Part shown: positions 23,007-36,074 of the stretch, one piece after another | How positions within the stretch are numbered: position 1 is the first letter of the stretch | How the letters are laid out: each line of letters opens with the position of its first letter | NCBI GenBank assembly: GCA_030765065.1 | Contig: CM060978.1 | Span: 56,262,421-56,326,420, forward strand | Length of the DNA stretch: 64,000 nt | Direction of reading: 5' to 3' | From: Deroplatys truncata | Taxonomy: Eukaryota; Arthropoda; Insecta; Mantodea; Mantidae | The notes under the pieces: model-generated | The model's database searches: none | What the model saw: the letters and a program-made list of their open reading frames with translations, nothing else | Told to the model about the DNA's origin: nothing | Made by a program: the position numbers and the translations under genes

Positions 23007-23976
23007 GTTATACTTATAACTTGTACTTTCATGTTCACAATATCTTAATATCAATAATTTTTAATTGGTTCCCCTACCCTTTTGGTAAAGCAATGCATTG
23101 AACTTTAAACACCATATTTTGCAGATCATTTTTTTTTCAACATTTTTTACCTTTTAAAATGCTCCTTGAGCTATAGCTTTGCACTTCAGCTTGAAATTTG
23201 CAGGAGAGCTTCAGGAATTATGGAATTAAAAAATACTGTGCACTATTTAAAAAAATCTAAAATAGTCAACTGAAATTATTTTCCATAACTGAAATTGAAA
23301 AAGTTGAAACATTTAATAAAATGTGAACAAAAACGTTTATCTCTCTTAAAGTAATTAAATTAAGAAATTCCTGGACAACATTTTCTTTATACTTGCTCGC
23401 TAAAAATTTGGGAATGATATGGTAGATCATAAGGTGCAAGAAACATTTCAAATTACCTTTGATTAATTATGAATAAAATACTTAATACAATAAGAATGTT
23501 TGACATAGCTTGTTAAAATTTTGTGCTACTATGTGTTTCATGTTCTGAGTATATGTTAAAAAAGGCCAAAGCAGTTGCAGGATAACTGCGGAGGTTTTTA
23601 TTCTTACCAATGGATTGTCTTATTTTGTCTCAACCAATATTATTAAGATTACATTCATTTTTACCTCTTCTAGTGCTCTCATTATATCAAATATTCCATT
23701 CAAGTTAAACATGCCATATGAAAATTACTTTAGATATTCACATTATGAGATCCTAATGACAATTTTGATAAACACTAAATTTCATACTTTCATTTGTTGG
23801 ATAATTATTAAATATCATTTAAAATAAATTACCAAAACTTTCATACAATGAAGCTTGTAAGATTCTTAATGTTATCATTAAGTTTCCTTTATCCACCTTG
23901 TACCTACACCAAATGTGTAATGAAACTATTAATTCTGCAAAGGTTTATTCTGATTAATATGAAGTATATAGAAAAA

Positions 23977-24793
23977 AAATCTGATGTGTTGCAGTCACAT
24001 GAGTTTTTCCGCTCTTGTACAAACTATTTTTACAAAAATTTATTTTCCATCTACTTCACGTTAATCAAGATAAACATTGGCAGAAATTTCTTATTCTAAT
24101 TTTCTTGTAGGTGCAAGGGGAATATGGTAGGCTTTAAGCGATAGTCAAATCCTTTAAGAGCTCTTTGCATGTCCAGGACAGAAAAAAAGCTAATAATGAA
24201 TTCCCATTTGAAAAGTAAAAGTATTGGAAAATTCAAACAAATAACAGGAATATCTCAGAAATGGTTCACTTGACAAAAACAAATGTAAATGACTAAAATG
24301 TGTGTTTTAATGAAATCTAAATTATTTGTGAAGCAAAGTTTTGTCTATCTCTTACGGTTTACCAGTTATGCAAAAGCAATTCAGAATGAAGAGAACTTTT
24401 GGGGACATACACAGAAAATTCAAGATATACATCGCATTTCCCATGAAAATATCTTAAACATGTGACAGTTTAATCAAAATCGTTAAGAGCCAATTTTGAG
24501 AAATTTTTTTTTCGATAAATGTTCCATGTAAGGGGTAGTTTGGGGTGGGGAAGGTTTTCTTGAAAATCTTCGTGTCGCATGTTTGAAAGACACTGAACCT
24601 AAATACCAAGTTTGGTATTTATCCAACTTTTTGTTTTTGGGTTATGCTGTTCACATTCACACAGACAGACATACACACAGACCTTTCTCTAAAAATGGTT
24701 TTTTTTTGGGATTCAGGGGATTCAGAGGATATCAAATTTTTAGGTGGAGTGCAGTACTTTGCCTACTTACTATACATAGTAGAACAAGTAAAA
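23977..24793 (+). repeat. Repeat family A copy
   Basis: Starts aatctgatgtgttgcagtca, ends ctatacatagtagaacaagt. Short CA tract near 24655-24682. Confidence 0.8.
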
Positions 24794-25587
24794 GAAGTGA
24801 ACCTAATGAATATGTAGATTCCATGCTCCCAAGTCACAAACGTAACCTCAAACTGTATCACACATAGTCTGTGACGATCGAGAAAGACAGTCTTCTCAGT
24901 TGTTAATTAAAAAATATCAGTTCACTGATTTATAATGTTAGCAATTTTCTCTTTGTACAATTATTTAGCATGTTCTGATAACGAAATTGATACACCTTAT
25001 GGAAATAAAGCAAAACATGAGGGTTATTAAAATATTTTGGATTATGCTATCGCATACCCACACTATCCCACCTGCCTTACTATAGGACCTTATACCAACT
25101 TGACCACATTGAGTGTTTGGAGTGAGAGGGACCACTCCTAGAAAAATAGTAAGCTTCTTGAATAACATCGGAGTGAAAAATCAACTTTTCAACTTTCCAA
25201 CTTTTCTTCAGGCATTGAAGGGATGGTTAAAAAACCCATGAAATCATTTATATGCCGTACACTAACACATACAGTTTTATGTTACATGCTTTTGCTATTA
25301 GCTTTCAAAGGTAACATTTTTACATCTGTTCTCTTTTTGTTATCTTACTATTTAAATACTTATTATTTTACTGTTTTTTCCCTTTTATTGTATTTTCCTA
25401 GGATTTAATTTTATCTTTAGAGTAATTATTGTTGTCACTTAATTTTATTGTTTTTTGTTGGAATGTGATATTCTTTTTCTATGGGCAACTTCTGGATTCA
25501 GGAGAAGACAATAAATAAATTAAATTAGATTTGATTCTGCTTTGTTTAGCAATGTCTTAACTGCTAAATGGTGAATATTTACATATA

Positions 25588-26218
25588 CAGGGTGGACCAT
25601 TTAAGTAGAGATGTGCAATATCTCCAAAACTAAGTGTTGTAAAAAGAAATGTCTTTAATAAAAGTTGCTTGATATTATGGAGAAAGTAAATGCCATTAGT
25701 CATGTTTTAGAGAATGTTATGGTGGTCAATTTAATTTTTTTAAATGGGAACCTATCCTTTTTTATGTTGTTTTCTCATTCCTCATAAAAACTAAACAACA
25801 TATGTATAAAGCACTTTGCAATTGTTCTTATACCAACATAAATAACAACAAAAATTCTGAATGGCTGTGTACGAAGAGTGCAAAGAATGGGTGGACTATC
25901 CATGGATGGTCGTTTGAGGGTCAAGTTACATTTTGTAATTGGGAACTAATACTTTTTATTTTGTTTCCTTATTCCTCATCACAAATAAACAGTCTTTATA
26001 AACCGTTTTCTAATGAGAAAACAACATACATAATGTAGGTTGCCATTTAAAGCAATAAAATTGTCCCTAAAATAAACATCATAATGTCCTCCAAACAAAA
26101 CATGATTACTGGCATTTATTTTCCCTCATAATATCAAGCAACTTTTATTAAAGACATTTCTTTCTACAATGTTTCGTTATGGAGATATTGTACAGTCTCA
26201 ACTTAAATGGTCAACCTG
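25588..26218. mobile_element. Non-autonomous TIR element (MITE-like), TA target duplication
   Basis: The ends cagggtggaccatttaagt (left) and acttaaatggtcaacctg (right) are inverted copies, and the similarity continues inward for about 130-150 bases (ttgatattatgg... / ...ccctcataatatcaag). TA flanks both ends (25586-25587, 26219-26220). No transposase frame is present. TA target and cagggtg-type ends fit a Tc1/mariner relative. Confidence 0.82.
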
Positions 26219-26684
26219 TATATTGCTTGGTATGAAATATCTGCAACATTTAACTTTCTCAACTAAAAGTCAAATCCTCTTCATAAGCATGTTCTTTCAT
26301 AACTCTAATAAGTTTGATTTAAAGCAAAACGGCTTTGTAAACCCTTTTTAATGTTTTATTAATGGATGAAATGAAGTTATACATGGGGCTATAAAACACC
26401 TTTTATCAGAACAAATTGGTCTTTTTTAATGGTGAAAGAATTTTCAAAATTAGCTGAGAGGTTTTTGAAATTACCCTACGTATACACATAATTTCCTCCC
26501 TATAACATTAATATAGATTTGCCATTTTATACTTATCTGCTTTAATTGCATAATTTTATTGTTAATATGCATCATTTATATTTTTTGTTGAATAAGCTTG
26601 TGTAAGAAATTACAGTAAAAGAAAGAAAACAATTTATTACAGTTTCAGGATTGATATGTTCTGATGTTTTCTATTTATAAACAG

Positions 26685-26918
26685 GGCACACAAATCTCTA
26701 ATGGCAGTGCGATGTAAACATACAGCTGCAGCCTACAAGTCTCAGCGAGAAGGATGCGGGTTCATCTCTCAGCGGGACATGGCTTACACGCAGTTTGGGT
26801 TCATGGGATTTCCACTGCTTTCGCCCACAAAACTTGGCAACACCAAATCCCCTGAGGGGCTGGAGGGGTTTGTTCATTTCTGGCGCACCATTGGCTATAT
26901 GCTAGGAATAGAGGACAG
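26685..26918 (+). CDS. Exon c of mpaB/Lcp-like gene
   Basis: Acceptor aaacAG, donor GACAG|gtaact. It encodes about residues 116-193, beginning AHKSLMAVRCKHTAAAYKSQ and containing ISQRDMAYTQFGFMGF and VHFWRTIGYMLGIED. This is the most strongly conserved block of the family. An Arg/Lys/His cluster (RCKH) and the VHFW histidine are candidates for haem contacts, by family analogy only. GC content is clearly above the flanking introns. Confidence 0.93.
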
Positions 26919-26989
26919 GTAACTACTTCCCCTACACCCATGTTTAAATGTAAACTTGTTATAAGATAAAAGCTAGATATACTGCTTTT

Positions 26990-27195
26990 CTTTTTACTCT
27001 ATTATCTACTTAAGTAGAGGAAGAATGGTATTCCACCCTAAAAACTACATTGAGATACAACCAGTAAAAACCTTTTTGAGACCCCCTGAATCTAAAAAAA
27101 TACATTTCTAGAAAAAATCTTGTGTATAGGTGTCTGTGAATATCATAACTCCAGAGCAAGAAGTCCAATAAATAAACTTGATATTTAACCCATTC
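26990..27195 (-). repeat. Repeat family A, short truncated copy
   Basis: Contains the ttactctattatctacttaagtag end, the gaccccctgaatct block and the aaacttgatatttaac motif, then stops. It lies about 70 bases after the exon c donor. Confidence 0.6.
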
Positions 27196-27589
27196 ACAGC
27201 ATAGACAAGTTGTGCTTGTATAAGTTAATGGCATTCAAATTGCATGACAATGTTTGGTCAATGTATTTTGTTATTTTCATGTTATACTGCTTTTTAACAC
27301 AAAATAAAATATTTATTGCTATTTTATACTTTAAATATATTAGTTTACTTCAATACTATTTTAGTATTCGTTTTTTGTTTTGCTTTTAAAAACAAAAAGA
27401 AAAATTCATACAACTACAGTCAAATGTAACCCTCCATAATCCACAGGTGCCATCAAACTGATTATTTTACATGGGCCCTTCCCATCCATTACCACAGTCA
27501 CATTTGACTGCAATTGCTGGGATCTGAACTCATAACATTTTGGTTTTAACAATTTAATATCTTGTCCAATTTCATGATTAACCTCTCAA

Positions 27590-27975
27590 AAACACTATCC
27601 CATTCAAAACGAAATCAGGAATTTATCAAATCAACTGTGATGATTGTGAGAAATTTTACATAGAGAAAACTATAAGTAATTTGAACACCAGATTGAGGGA
27701 ACACCAAAGAAATATAAAAAGCAAGCAAACAGATAAGTCAGCAGTAGCTCTGGATATCATGAAATTGGACAAGACATTAAATTGTTAAAACCTGTATCTT
27801 CAGATTTAGATTGGAAATTTGGGAAACGATTTATATTTACAAAAAAGAAGTTCATTTTAGAATTTTGAGCTCCCACCACCAAACAAATTAATGAAGTTAT
27901 GTAGAACTACTGCTAGAGGGCTTCAAGACCACAATATATTATATGAGGAATGGCAGTCATAAGTTACCAAACAAA
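27590..27975 (+). pseudogene. Penelope-like retroelement, GIY-YIG endonuclease fragment
   Basis: The frame reads SGIYQINCDDCEKFYIEKT, then NLNTRLREHQRNIKSKQ and a stop after LDKTLNC. The GIY...Y-I-(G) signature followed by an R-x-x-EH helix is typical of the C-terminal endonuclease of Penelope-like elements. The YIG glycine is replaced by Glu, so it is inactive. Similar to the piece at 53.5-53.7 kb (ECLECDKIYVGET). Confidence 0.75.
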
Positions 27976-28109
27976 ACGTTTCCTGATCTTAACCATCTGA
28001 CATAAGTGAAATATGTTTTAGTATGTGACTTTCTATATATTTTAATATGTGTATTGCTTCACTTTCAATACTGCTTTGAATCTTAATAATTTTAAGAATT
28101 TTATAAATT

Positions 28110-28458
28110 GTATATTTGAATGAGCAATGCATTATCATTTTAATGAATATCATAAGAGTCATTTTTGAGAAAATAAAAAGTTTTCCATACAAGGGGTTGT
28201 TTAGAGTGGGGGGGCTTTTCTTGAAAGCTTTGTGTGACATCCCTGAAAGATGCTGAACTCAAATACTAAGTTTGGTATTAAACCAACTTTTAGCTTTCGA
28301 ATTATGCTGTACATACACACTCACTCTCTCTCTCTCTTTTTCTAAGAATGCCTTTTATGGGATTCATGGAATCCCAAAAAGTCTATTTCCAGTGAAATCT
28401 CGGTATAGAATTGGTGAGTGGAATGCAATACTTCCTTTACTTCCTATAGGTACGTAAA
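28110..28458 (+). repeat. Repeat family A, 5'-truncated copy
   Basis: Starts in the ttttaatgaatatcataaga block, has a CT tract at 28320-28340 in the usual microsatellite position and ends tttacttcctataggtacgt. Confidence 0.65.
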
Positions 28459-28479
28459 GTGCTTTTCATGCACACTGTG

Positions 28480-29045
28480 GCCACTGTATTGTGTGCCAAG
28501 CGCCAGCCACTGTAGCTCGGAGGGATGCTGGAAATGTTGTCCATTTTTATCCACATATTTTTGGCATTCTCAGGAAGTTTTCATTCACGCTTGGGAATTT
28601 AATATCTAAAATTGAGAGAATTTCTTACCTGATGTTTTCTTTTAGTTGTTCCAATGTATGGGGGTTTATTGCACACACTTTATTTTTAAAGTTCCCCCAC
28701 AGATGGAAATCACATACAGTTAGATCAGGGGATCTTGAGGGCCATAATTTACTAATTATCCTATCTTCAAAAATTTCTTGAATTAAATTTAATGAATCAG
28801 CTGTATGAGCAGTAACAAGTCTTGTTGGAAATACACAGTCTGGCATTCAACATCAGTCAACTTTCAAAAAATAGTGTGCACACTTAATGCACACCACACA
28901 CCAATTTTTGCCTTGTGCAAGGGAATCTCATGTGTAAATTTGGGTTTCTCTGTGCTTCAATATCTGTTATTTTGTGATGGAACATAACCGTATAAATGAA
29001 ACCATGATTCATCAGAAAAATATTAACATGGGTCATTTACTCTAT
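28480..29045 (-). pseudogene. Mariner-like transposase DDE-region remnant
   Basis: The minus strand encodes, with frame breaks, DESWFHLYGYVPSQNN, HKAKIGVWCAL, LVTAHTADSLNLIQEIFED, LWPSRSPDLTVCDFHLWG and a tail like NFLRMPKICG. These are the DDE/D catalytic-block sequences of mariner-like transposases (D before ESWF; SPDL...CDF near the third acidic residue). Broken by stops. Confidence 0.8.
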
Positions 29046-29149
29046 TATTGACTTTTGCAATATTGAATTACAGAAATTTACCTGAATCTGATCACATATA
29101 TGCAACAAATCCCATACATTAAAAGAACTAAAAAGAAAACATCAGGTGA

Positions 29150-30165
29150 TAAATTAACTTAATTTCAGATATTGAACTTTTGAGTTGCAGCGGGAATAAA
29201 CAAGGGTTTAGGTCATTTGGCTTGGTGGCGGGTTTCTGATTTGGAAAGGATTTGCTTTGCTGGCTGCTCAGTAGAGGATTAATTGTTGGTTATGAGATCT
29301 TCTCTCGGGGAGTGTGGATAGGAGATTAATAACATTTGCATTTCTCCTTCACTTGCCCCTTTATTGTGATGATTCACACTGCGTTTCTCTTACCAAATCC
29401 CCGTCACACAAAACTTGATCCTACCTACCATTCCTAGCTTTCGTTCACGTGCTTCCCCCTTTCTATTTCCCTTCTTACGACGAAAAATATAAAGTTATTA
29501 TTTTTGTCACCCTGAATTTATTCATTTCTACATGCCTTTCTGCACACTAGCTTGACACTAACTTTCACATGTATTCTGCCTTGACGCTTGGCATGAAGTG
29601 CTTCAATGCTCAACATGAAGTGATCCATCTTACGCACGTCTCATACTCCTCTGCCTTCTAGATAAGTTTTCTATTCTCCGCCTATTTTCTAGTTTCATTC
29701 CTCCTTTTTAGTATTGATGTGACTTTTCTAACTTCTCGTTGGTCACTTTTCTAAGTTTTACGCCGCTTCCCATTGGTTTGCTAAATTTGAAAGTTGGCCT
29801 TCACCGCTTCTAACATTATTGTCTTATTTACGCCTGATTTTGTTTTCTGTGCGGATGACTGCATCTGACTTCCCATCTGTTGTATTCATTTCCTGTGGGT
29901 TTTACAAATTCTATGTAACTTAAGTGCTTGCTAATGGCTTCACCTGTTTGCTCATGAAACATTTCCCATTTTTACAGTTTTTGCTAGTCTCTCTTCGCTC
30001 TGAAATACGCGGTTTCACACATTTGATTTTCATGTTTTATTTTAACTTCGATTTATGTATTAGTATCTGTTCTTTACTTAATCTCCGTTGTTACGATTTT
30101 ATTCCCCCCTTTCCTAATCCTTCATATTATCTTTATTTGTCTTTCTTATTATTATTCCTATACTT
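29150..30165. other. Unassigned intronic sequence, T/C-rich toward its end
   Basis: No recognisable frame. A 162-codon frame through 29924-30412 exists only because TTA repeats read as Leu. Confidence 0.4.
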
Positions 30166-30169
30166 ATTA

Positions 30170-30178
30170 TTATTGTTG

Positions 30179-30264
<86 letters not shown>

Positions 30265-30266
30265 TC
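30170..30266. repeat. (TTA)n microsatellite
   Basis: Some 30 TTA/TTG units, directly followed by a transposase tail fragment. Confidence 0.95.
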
Positions 30267-30294
30267 TCTTCGGGCAGATCTTATTGCTTCAGAG

Positions 30295-30385
30295 TGTAAA
30301 TGAAAATTTCCTGAGGAGGTGCAGAAATGTGTGGATAGAGGACAATATTTTCAAACTTTTTATGATAAGATATGCGCTTGTTATC
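30295..30385 (+). pseudogene. Mariner-like transposase C-terminal tail fragment
   Basis: ENFLRRCRN then, after a one-base shift, CVD-RGQYFQ-type residues. Same tail as at 1.6 and 28.5 kb, opposite strand. About 290 bases before exon d. Confidence 0.5.
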
Positions 30386-30676
30386 ATTGTAATTATAACT
30401 ATGAGAGTGTGAGTTTGTTGCGTGGATATTACAATTGTTTCTGCAGGAGTTCAAGTTACAGCAGCTGACATGTGAACCACTGTGCGGTGGTCACAATGTG
30501 AAAGAAAAACACTAGCAGAGAAAGTAGAAATACAAAATTGGAACTGTACTTAGAGAAAAAGGGATTGCTTTTCTCATGTGCTGTATGTCTCAAAATTTTG
30601 AGATCTTCCTCTTTTTGGCACTCTGTCCTCTCCTTCAGAGCTGGTCACCTTAACATCAGCAATGTTTTATTTACAG

Positions 30677-30941
30677 GTTTAACTTGTGCAAGGAGGATGT
30701 GTCAAGGACAGAGGAGTTATGTAGGAAGGTTCTGGATCAAGTATTTGTTCCTGCCCTCCTGAAGCCAATATCAGGTTTTGAACAAATGTCCCATGCGCTT
30801 ATAGAGGGCATGTGGGCCATGGTACCAGCACTGGAGTATGATGCTTTTCTTGGATTTACTTGGAAACTGGCTGGAATTGAAGAAAAAACCGTACCCAATC
30901 CTAACCAAACTTTTTATAGCAAGGCTGTATTAGCTGTACAG
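30677..30941 (+). CDS. Exon d of mpaB/Lcp-like gene
   Basis: Acceptor tttacAG, donor CAG|gtaaat. It encodes FNLCKEDVSRTEELCRKVL, VFVPALLKP, EGMWAMVPALEYDAFLGFTW and a tail ending SKAVLAVQ. It completes the GIEDRFNLC motif started in exon c and ends in phase 0. The frame stays open past the donor for about 180 bases, but that extension has no family resemblance and the donor is good. Confidence 0.92.
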
Positions 30942-31137
30942 GTAAATTCCTATGTTGTATTATTAGGAAGTAGCTGTCGTACCCAGCATTGCATTGGTAC
31001 ATTCTATAAGTATGGGATTAAAAATAAAGAAGGGGTGATTTTTGAAAGTTGTGAGTATGTGTGTCTAACTATAGGTGTCCAAAGGTTGGTCCAGATTGGT
31101 CAAATAGTGACAATTTGTAGATAAGGGACTGAAAAAT

Positions 31138-31732
31138 ATTGTGTTACATTCAGTGACTTTCTCTGCCCTCTATTGCTTCTTAGTGGGTACAAAAATTATT
31201 CTTATAAAAGTTTTATTTTCCTATCTACTTCATTTTAATTGAGATAAACCTTTCTGGAAACAGCTGCATTACATGTTTCATTACAGATACAAAGGGAACA
31301 GTGATAGTCAAATATTTTAGAACAGGATGCTGTATGCAGCCCTTAAAATTCCATACTCTTTTCATGACATTGTGAGAAACAACTGAAAATCAACAGGACT
31401 TGAAATCAATGGCTGAATATTGAATAATTCAAAATGTTACTAGTTGTACAAGATCATACAAAATCCCTTCTGAATGAAGAATACTTCACAGGCTATTCCC
31501 AGAAAATTGGAGATACATTTTATTTGTTATGTAAATATCTTCAATATATGGTATTTTTATAAAAAGCATTGCAGCCATTTTTTAGAAAATAAAAATGTTT
31601 GAAAAATGTTCCATGTAAAGGGCAATTGAGGTGGGGCGATTTTCTTGAACATTTTTTGTTGCATCTTTGGAAGGTTCTGAACCTAAATACCAAGTTTGGT
31701 ATTTATCCAACATTTCATTTTGTGTTATGCTG

Positions 31733-31770
<38 letters not shown>

Positions 31771-31948
31771 CGCACGCACGCACGCACACACACACACTCA
31801 CTCTCTCTCTCTCTCTTTCTAAAATGATTTTGTTTTATTAATGTATTAATGTATTTAAACATGTATTTCCAGTGAAATCTCAATATCAGTGTTTTTAATG
31901 AAATGTTGTATCATCTCTACCTACTATATATGTGATAGAGAAAGTAAA
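31138..31948 (+). repeat. Repeat family A, divergent copy with CT tract
   Basis: Starts ttgtgttacattcagtgact and ends tatatatgtgatagagaaag. The internal tract is CT (31734-31768) followed by CA and CT again (to about 31818). Confidence 0.72.
31735..31820. repeat. (CT)n/(CA)n compound microsatellite
   Basis: CT, then CG/CA, then CT tract inside a repeat A copy. Confidence 0.9.
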
Positions 31949-32989
31949 AATATGAGTATGGGTAGCTTTTTGGGTTGTATGATACCCTATAATTTTTGCC
32001 AAGTCCTATAGTCCAAGTGCTCAAATTTGCGTCTTGTTAACCAAGCAGTGTAGTTTTATCTATAAGGGGTTTAAAATCAAGTAAGGGCAGCTTTTAACTT
32101 TTTAGTACTATATAATACAAAATAAGGAATAGGTATTTTTTGGAAGTTGTAACATAACCTATGATTTTTACCCATTCATATTGTAAAATTGTGCAAAATT
32201 TTGACCACATGTTTAAACAGTGCAGCTTTCTATAAACGGGGTTAAAAATATGGTAGGGGTACTTTTATAGAGTTGTAAGGTAGCTTATAATTTTCATCTC
32301 GTCCTATAGTATAAGCAGACAATGTTTTATCTAGATAGGTCAAAGAATGTTAAATTGTATGTTAGGAGTTGAATGCAAGGGTAGCTCATCATTTTTCTCA
32401 GTTTCTGGAATCCATATTTGTTCGGTTTTATCAAAATCATACCAAATATATTACTTTATAAAACACCAGTGAAATATGAGGAAAATGTGGGATTATGAGC
32501 AATATACAACCCTCCTAAAGTAACTCAGTTGTAAAATATTTCAAGTCACTCCATTTACAACTTTGGGCTTGAAATAATTAAAAATCTGCTATATTTGCAA
32601 TAAATGCCAAAAGTAGCCTCTGATAAAATGGGATTGAAATTTGGTGTGAATATAAAAAGAAACACCTAACCTTACAGTTTTAAAATTTTTGGATACATTA
32701 TATTGCTTGTGACCATGTAGGGCTTTTCAAGGTGAAAGATTATCAAAATTGGTTGAGCGGTACTTGAGATTAGCCCCCTCCCCCAAAAGCTCTCACAAAT
32801 TTTCTCTCTTTATAATATTAGTTAGGATTGCATCATCAGAAGAAAGAAAGATAAAAAAATATGAAGTATATTTTTGCACAACCTTTTGCTCCTATTATAA
32901 ATCATACAATTTGGCACATACATATGTCCAAAAATATCTTATTTTCATATAAGTATTTTTGTATTAAAGTTTATATTAAGACTTAAAAT

Positions 32990-33843
32990 TTGAGGTGTTA
33001 CATTCATGTAACTTTCTCTACCTTCTATTACTTATTAGTGGGTATACAAACTATTCTTACTAAAGCTTATTTTTCTATCTACTTCATTTTAATCCAAACA
33101 AACATTTGCAGAAATAGCTACATTATACATTTCATTATGGATACAAAGGGAACAGTGTTAGTCAAATGTTTAAGAAATGGACACTGTATATCTGGCCTTA
33201 AATTCCGTATAGTTTCCCTGCAATTGTGAGAAAAAACTTAATGTGGAAAGGACTTTAAAGAATGACCAAATAATGGACAATTCAAACCATTAATAGTGAA
33301 TATCTTGGATATGGCTTATGCCACAAACACAGTTATTTAAAATAAATTGTGGTTTTAAAGAGATCTACATTTCTTGTGTAGTACATTTTCGTCCATGACT
33401 TAATGTTTGGTAGTTATTCAAGATTATAGAAAATACCTTCCAAATAAAGAGGACTTCAAATGCTATTCCCAGAAAATTCGAGATATACGTTTTGTCATGT
33501 AAATATCATTAACATATGTTATTTTAATCAAAATTGTTAGAGCCGTTTTTTAGAAAATAAAAGATTAAGAGAAATCTTCCATGTAAAGGATAGTTTAGCG
33601 TGGGAGGATTTTCTTGAAAATCATCTTATTGCATCTCTAGAAGGTACTGAACCTAAATGCCAAGGATGGTGTTTATCTGGCTTTTGTTTTTAAGTTATGC
33701 TGTTCACAGAAACACACATGTACCTTTTTCTAAAAGTGCAATTTTTGGATTCAGGGGTCTCAAAACATGTATTTCTGGTGAAATCTCTGTATCAAATTTT
33801 TGGGTGAGATGCAATACCTTCTCTGGTACCTAGCGAAAGTAAA
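32990..33843 (+). repeat. Repeat family A, divergent copy
   Basis: Starts gaggtgttacattcatgtaa and ends with gcgaaagtaaaa. It shares the atggatacaaagggaac motif with the copies at 15.6 and 31.1 kb. Confidence 0.72.
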
Positions 33844-34149
33844 AATCTGTTAAACACACTCAAATCGAAATGAAACTAACATTTATTAGCATGCTGTTTA
33901 GTTGCATTCATGAGCCTAGTCTGTACACCTATAGACTTATGTAAAAATATCGTTCTGGAGTTACTTAATTGTGACCAAACACCACAGAACATGTCAGTTA
34001 TATTGTTCCATTCATATAACAGGTGATTTCTGTATCCACATTATATTAGAGAGAAATATAGAGATAGGGAGATATTTTGATAATCCTTTTATCATTAAAA
34101 GACGTGTTCTTCCTGATAGATATAGACTATGAGACATATTCCAATTTCA

Positions 34150-35010
34150 TACAGGTAATCAGAGCATGTGTGAACAAAATACCAGAAATGCAAATATTGC
34201 GTGGCTAGAAAGGATATATAGCACAGTGGTGGAAGCAAGGATGTTATACACAGCAGGGATATGGGGGCTAGAAAAAAGATAGGAAAATGCAAATGCTTTA
34301 TATAGCAATTTTTGTAAAATAAGCCTGGGGATTACCAAAAAGTTCACCAAATGGTGAAGCACAACGTCACAAGGGTAGAAGCTAAAGGCAAAATGGTAGA
34401 AAGGGCAATCAAATACTGGTTCAGAATAAAGCTACTGGAGGAAAATGAGATACTAGAGCAATGCTTGGTTGTAAGGAGAAAACTTGAATGCACAAGATGC
34501 AGATAACATTGGAAGAAATAGGAATGGGGGAAACATGGACAGAAAGAAACAATAAAAGTAAGGGTTTCTGGAAAGAAATTACAACAAGACTGGAGGATAT
34601 TGAAAAGTACGAAATTATAAGTAGCTTCAAGGAAAAAAGGTCATTAATAGATTATAAATATTTTAAAACGGAAAGGGAAAAGAAAGATACATCGAAGTAT
34701 TTCACAAACGGTCAGAATGGGATATGCATCAGCGAGGACAGGTGTAATGAATTTAAGTGGTCTAACAAGGAGAAGAAGCGGGAGTTACATGACAATTGGC
34801 ATTGTATTCTGGAATGCAAGGACATGGATAAAGAAAGAGAGTTTAATACCAGAAAAGTGGAAAAATTTACGAATAGAGCTGAAAGTTACGAAGGTTTTTA
34901 ATACAAGAGCAAATGAATATATGGAGAAAGCAGGAAAATATTTAGAACAAAATTAGGTTAAAGTGGTTAAAAGAGATGTGAAGCAAATTGGAGAAATTAC
35001 GGAAAAAGGG
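34150..35010 (+). pseudogene. Non-LTR retrotransposon (LINE) 3' coding fragment
   Basis: The frames give WLERIYSTVVEARMLYTAG then IWGLE, and later AKGKMVERAIKYWFRIKLLE. This pattern, downstream of the reverse-transcriptase thumb, is seen in many arthropod LINEs. It continues with acidic/basic frames (KGFWKEITTRLEDIEKYE, NWHCILECKDMDKER) and is broken by stops and shifts. The clade is not clear. Confidence 0.6.
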
Positions 35011-35023
35011 TAACAAGGTAAAA

Positions 35024-35824
35024 AATCTGATGTGTTACACTCACATGACTTTCTCTACTCTTGTGCAAACTATTTTTACAAATGCTTATTCTCCATATGC
35101 TTCATGTTAATCAAGATGTTAACCTTATTGCTAATTTTCTTGTAGGTGCAAGGGGAATATGGTAGAGTTTAAGCGACAGTCAAATCTTTTAAGAGCTGGT
35201 TGCTATGTGGCGCTTTCTATTCTCTTTGCTTGTCCAGGACATAAAAAACACGAATAACAAATTCCCATTTGAGAAAATGTATTGGAAAATTTAAGGGAAT
35301 AACAAGCAATATCTCAAAATGGTTCACTCAACAAAAAAAAATGTATATGACATTAACTGTGTATTTTAATGCGATCTACATTTTTTGTGTAGTAAAATTT
35401 TGTCTATCTCTTATGGTTTACCAGTTATGCAAAAGTCATTCACAATGAAGAATACTTTTGGAGACATTCCCAGAAAATTCGAGATATACATTTCATTTGT
35501 CATGAAAATATCTTAAATATATGATATTTTAATCAAAATCGTTAGTCATTTTCGAAAAATGTTCCATGTAAAGGGTAATCTGGGGTGGGGGAATTTTCTT
35601 GGAAACCTTCATGTCGCATCTCTGAAAGATACTGAACCTAAATACCAAGTTTGGTGTTTATCCGACTGTTTGTTCACAGACACACACACACACACACACA
35701 CACGCACGCACGTGTATCCAAAAATGCTTTTTTTGGATTCAGGGGTCTCAAAACATGTATTTCCGGTGAAATCTCAGTATCAAATTTTTGGGTGGAATAC
35801 AATACTTCAAGGTAAAAAAGTAAA
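35024..35824 (+). repeat. Repeat family A copy abutting LINE fragment
   Basis: Starts aaatctgatgtgttacactc directly after LINE-derived sequence and ends near aggtaaaaaagt with the last bases altered. (CA)n at about 35682-35702. Confidence 0.82.
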
Positions 35825-36074
35825 TAGTGGAAATTTATACTTCCCCATTATATATACAACAAAATGTTAAATATAAGGGGAAGAGAAATAATAAGCAACT
35901 CCATTGTATTGTAAACATTATATAAATTGCATCTAAGTTCAAAGTAGACAATAAATCATTCATTCATTCAATTCCAATTTGAAATTACTAAAAAGGATTT
36001 ACATGGCCTGTGTATTAGAATACTGAATTAGAGAACTGAATCCACTTATAATTGTAAAACATTGTGACTTTGCC

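Noticed and set aside
27480..27560. Possible tRNA-like segment (gggatctgaactcataac)
   Set aside because: Only a weak B-box-like stretch in reverse; no A box or repeat partner.
29924..30412. 162-codon frame with a poly-leucine run
   Set aside because: The leucines are the (TTA)n microsatellite; no start context, domain or splice logic supports a gene.
30942..31124. In-frame extension of exon d past the donor
   Set aside because: The CAG|gtaaat donor is good and exon e continues the family sequence in phase; the extension has no resemblance to the family.
31582..31797. Cys/Arg/Glu-rich minus-strand frame
   Set aside because: It is the CT/CA microsatellite read in reverse.
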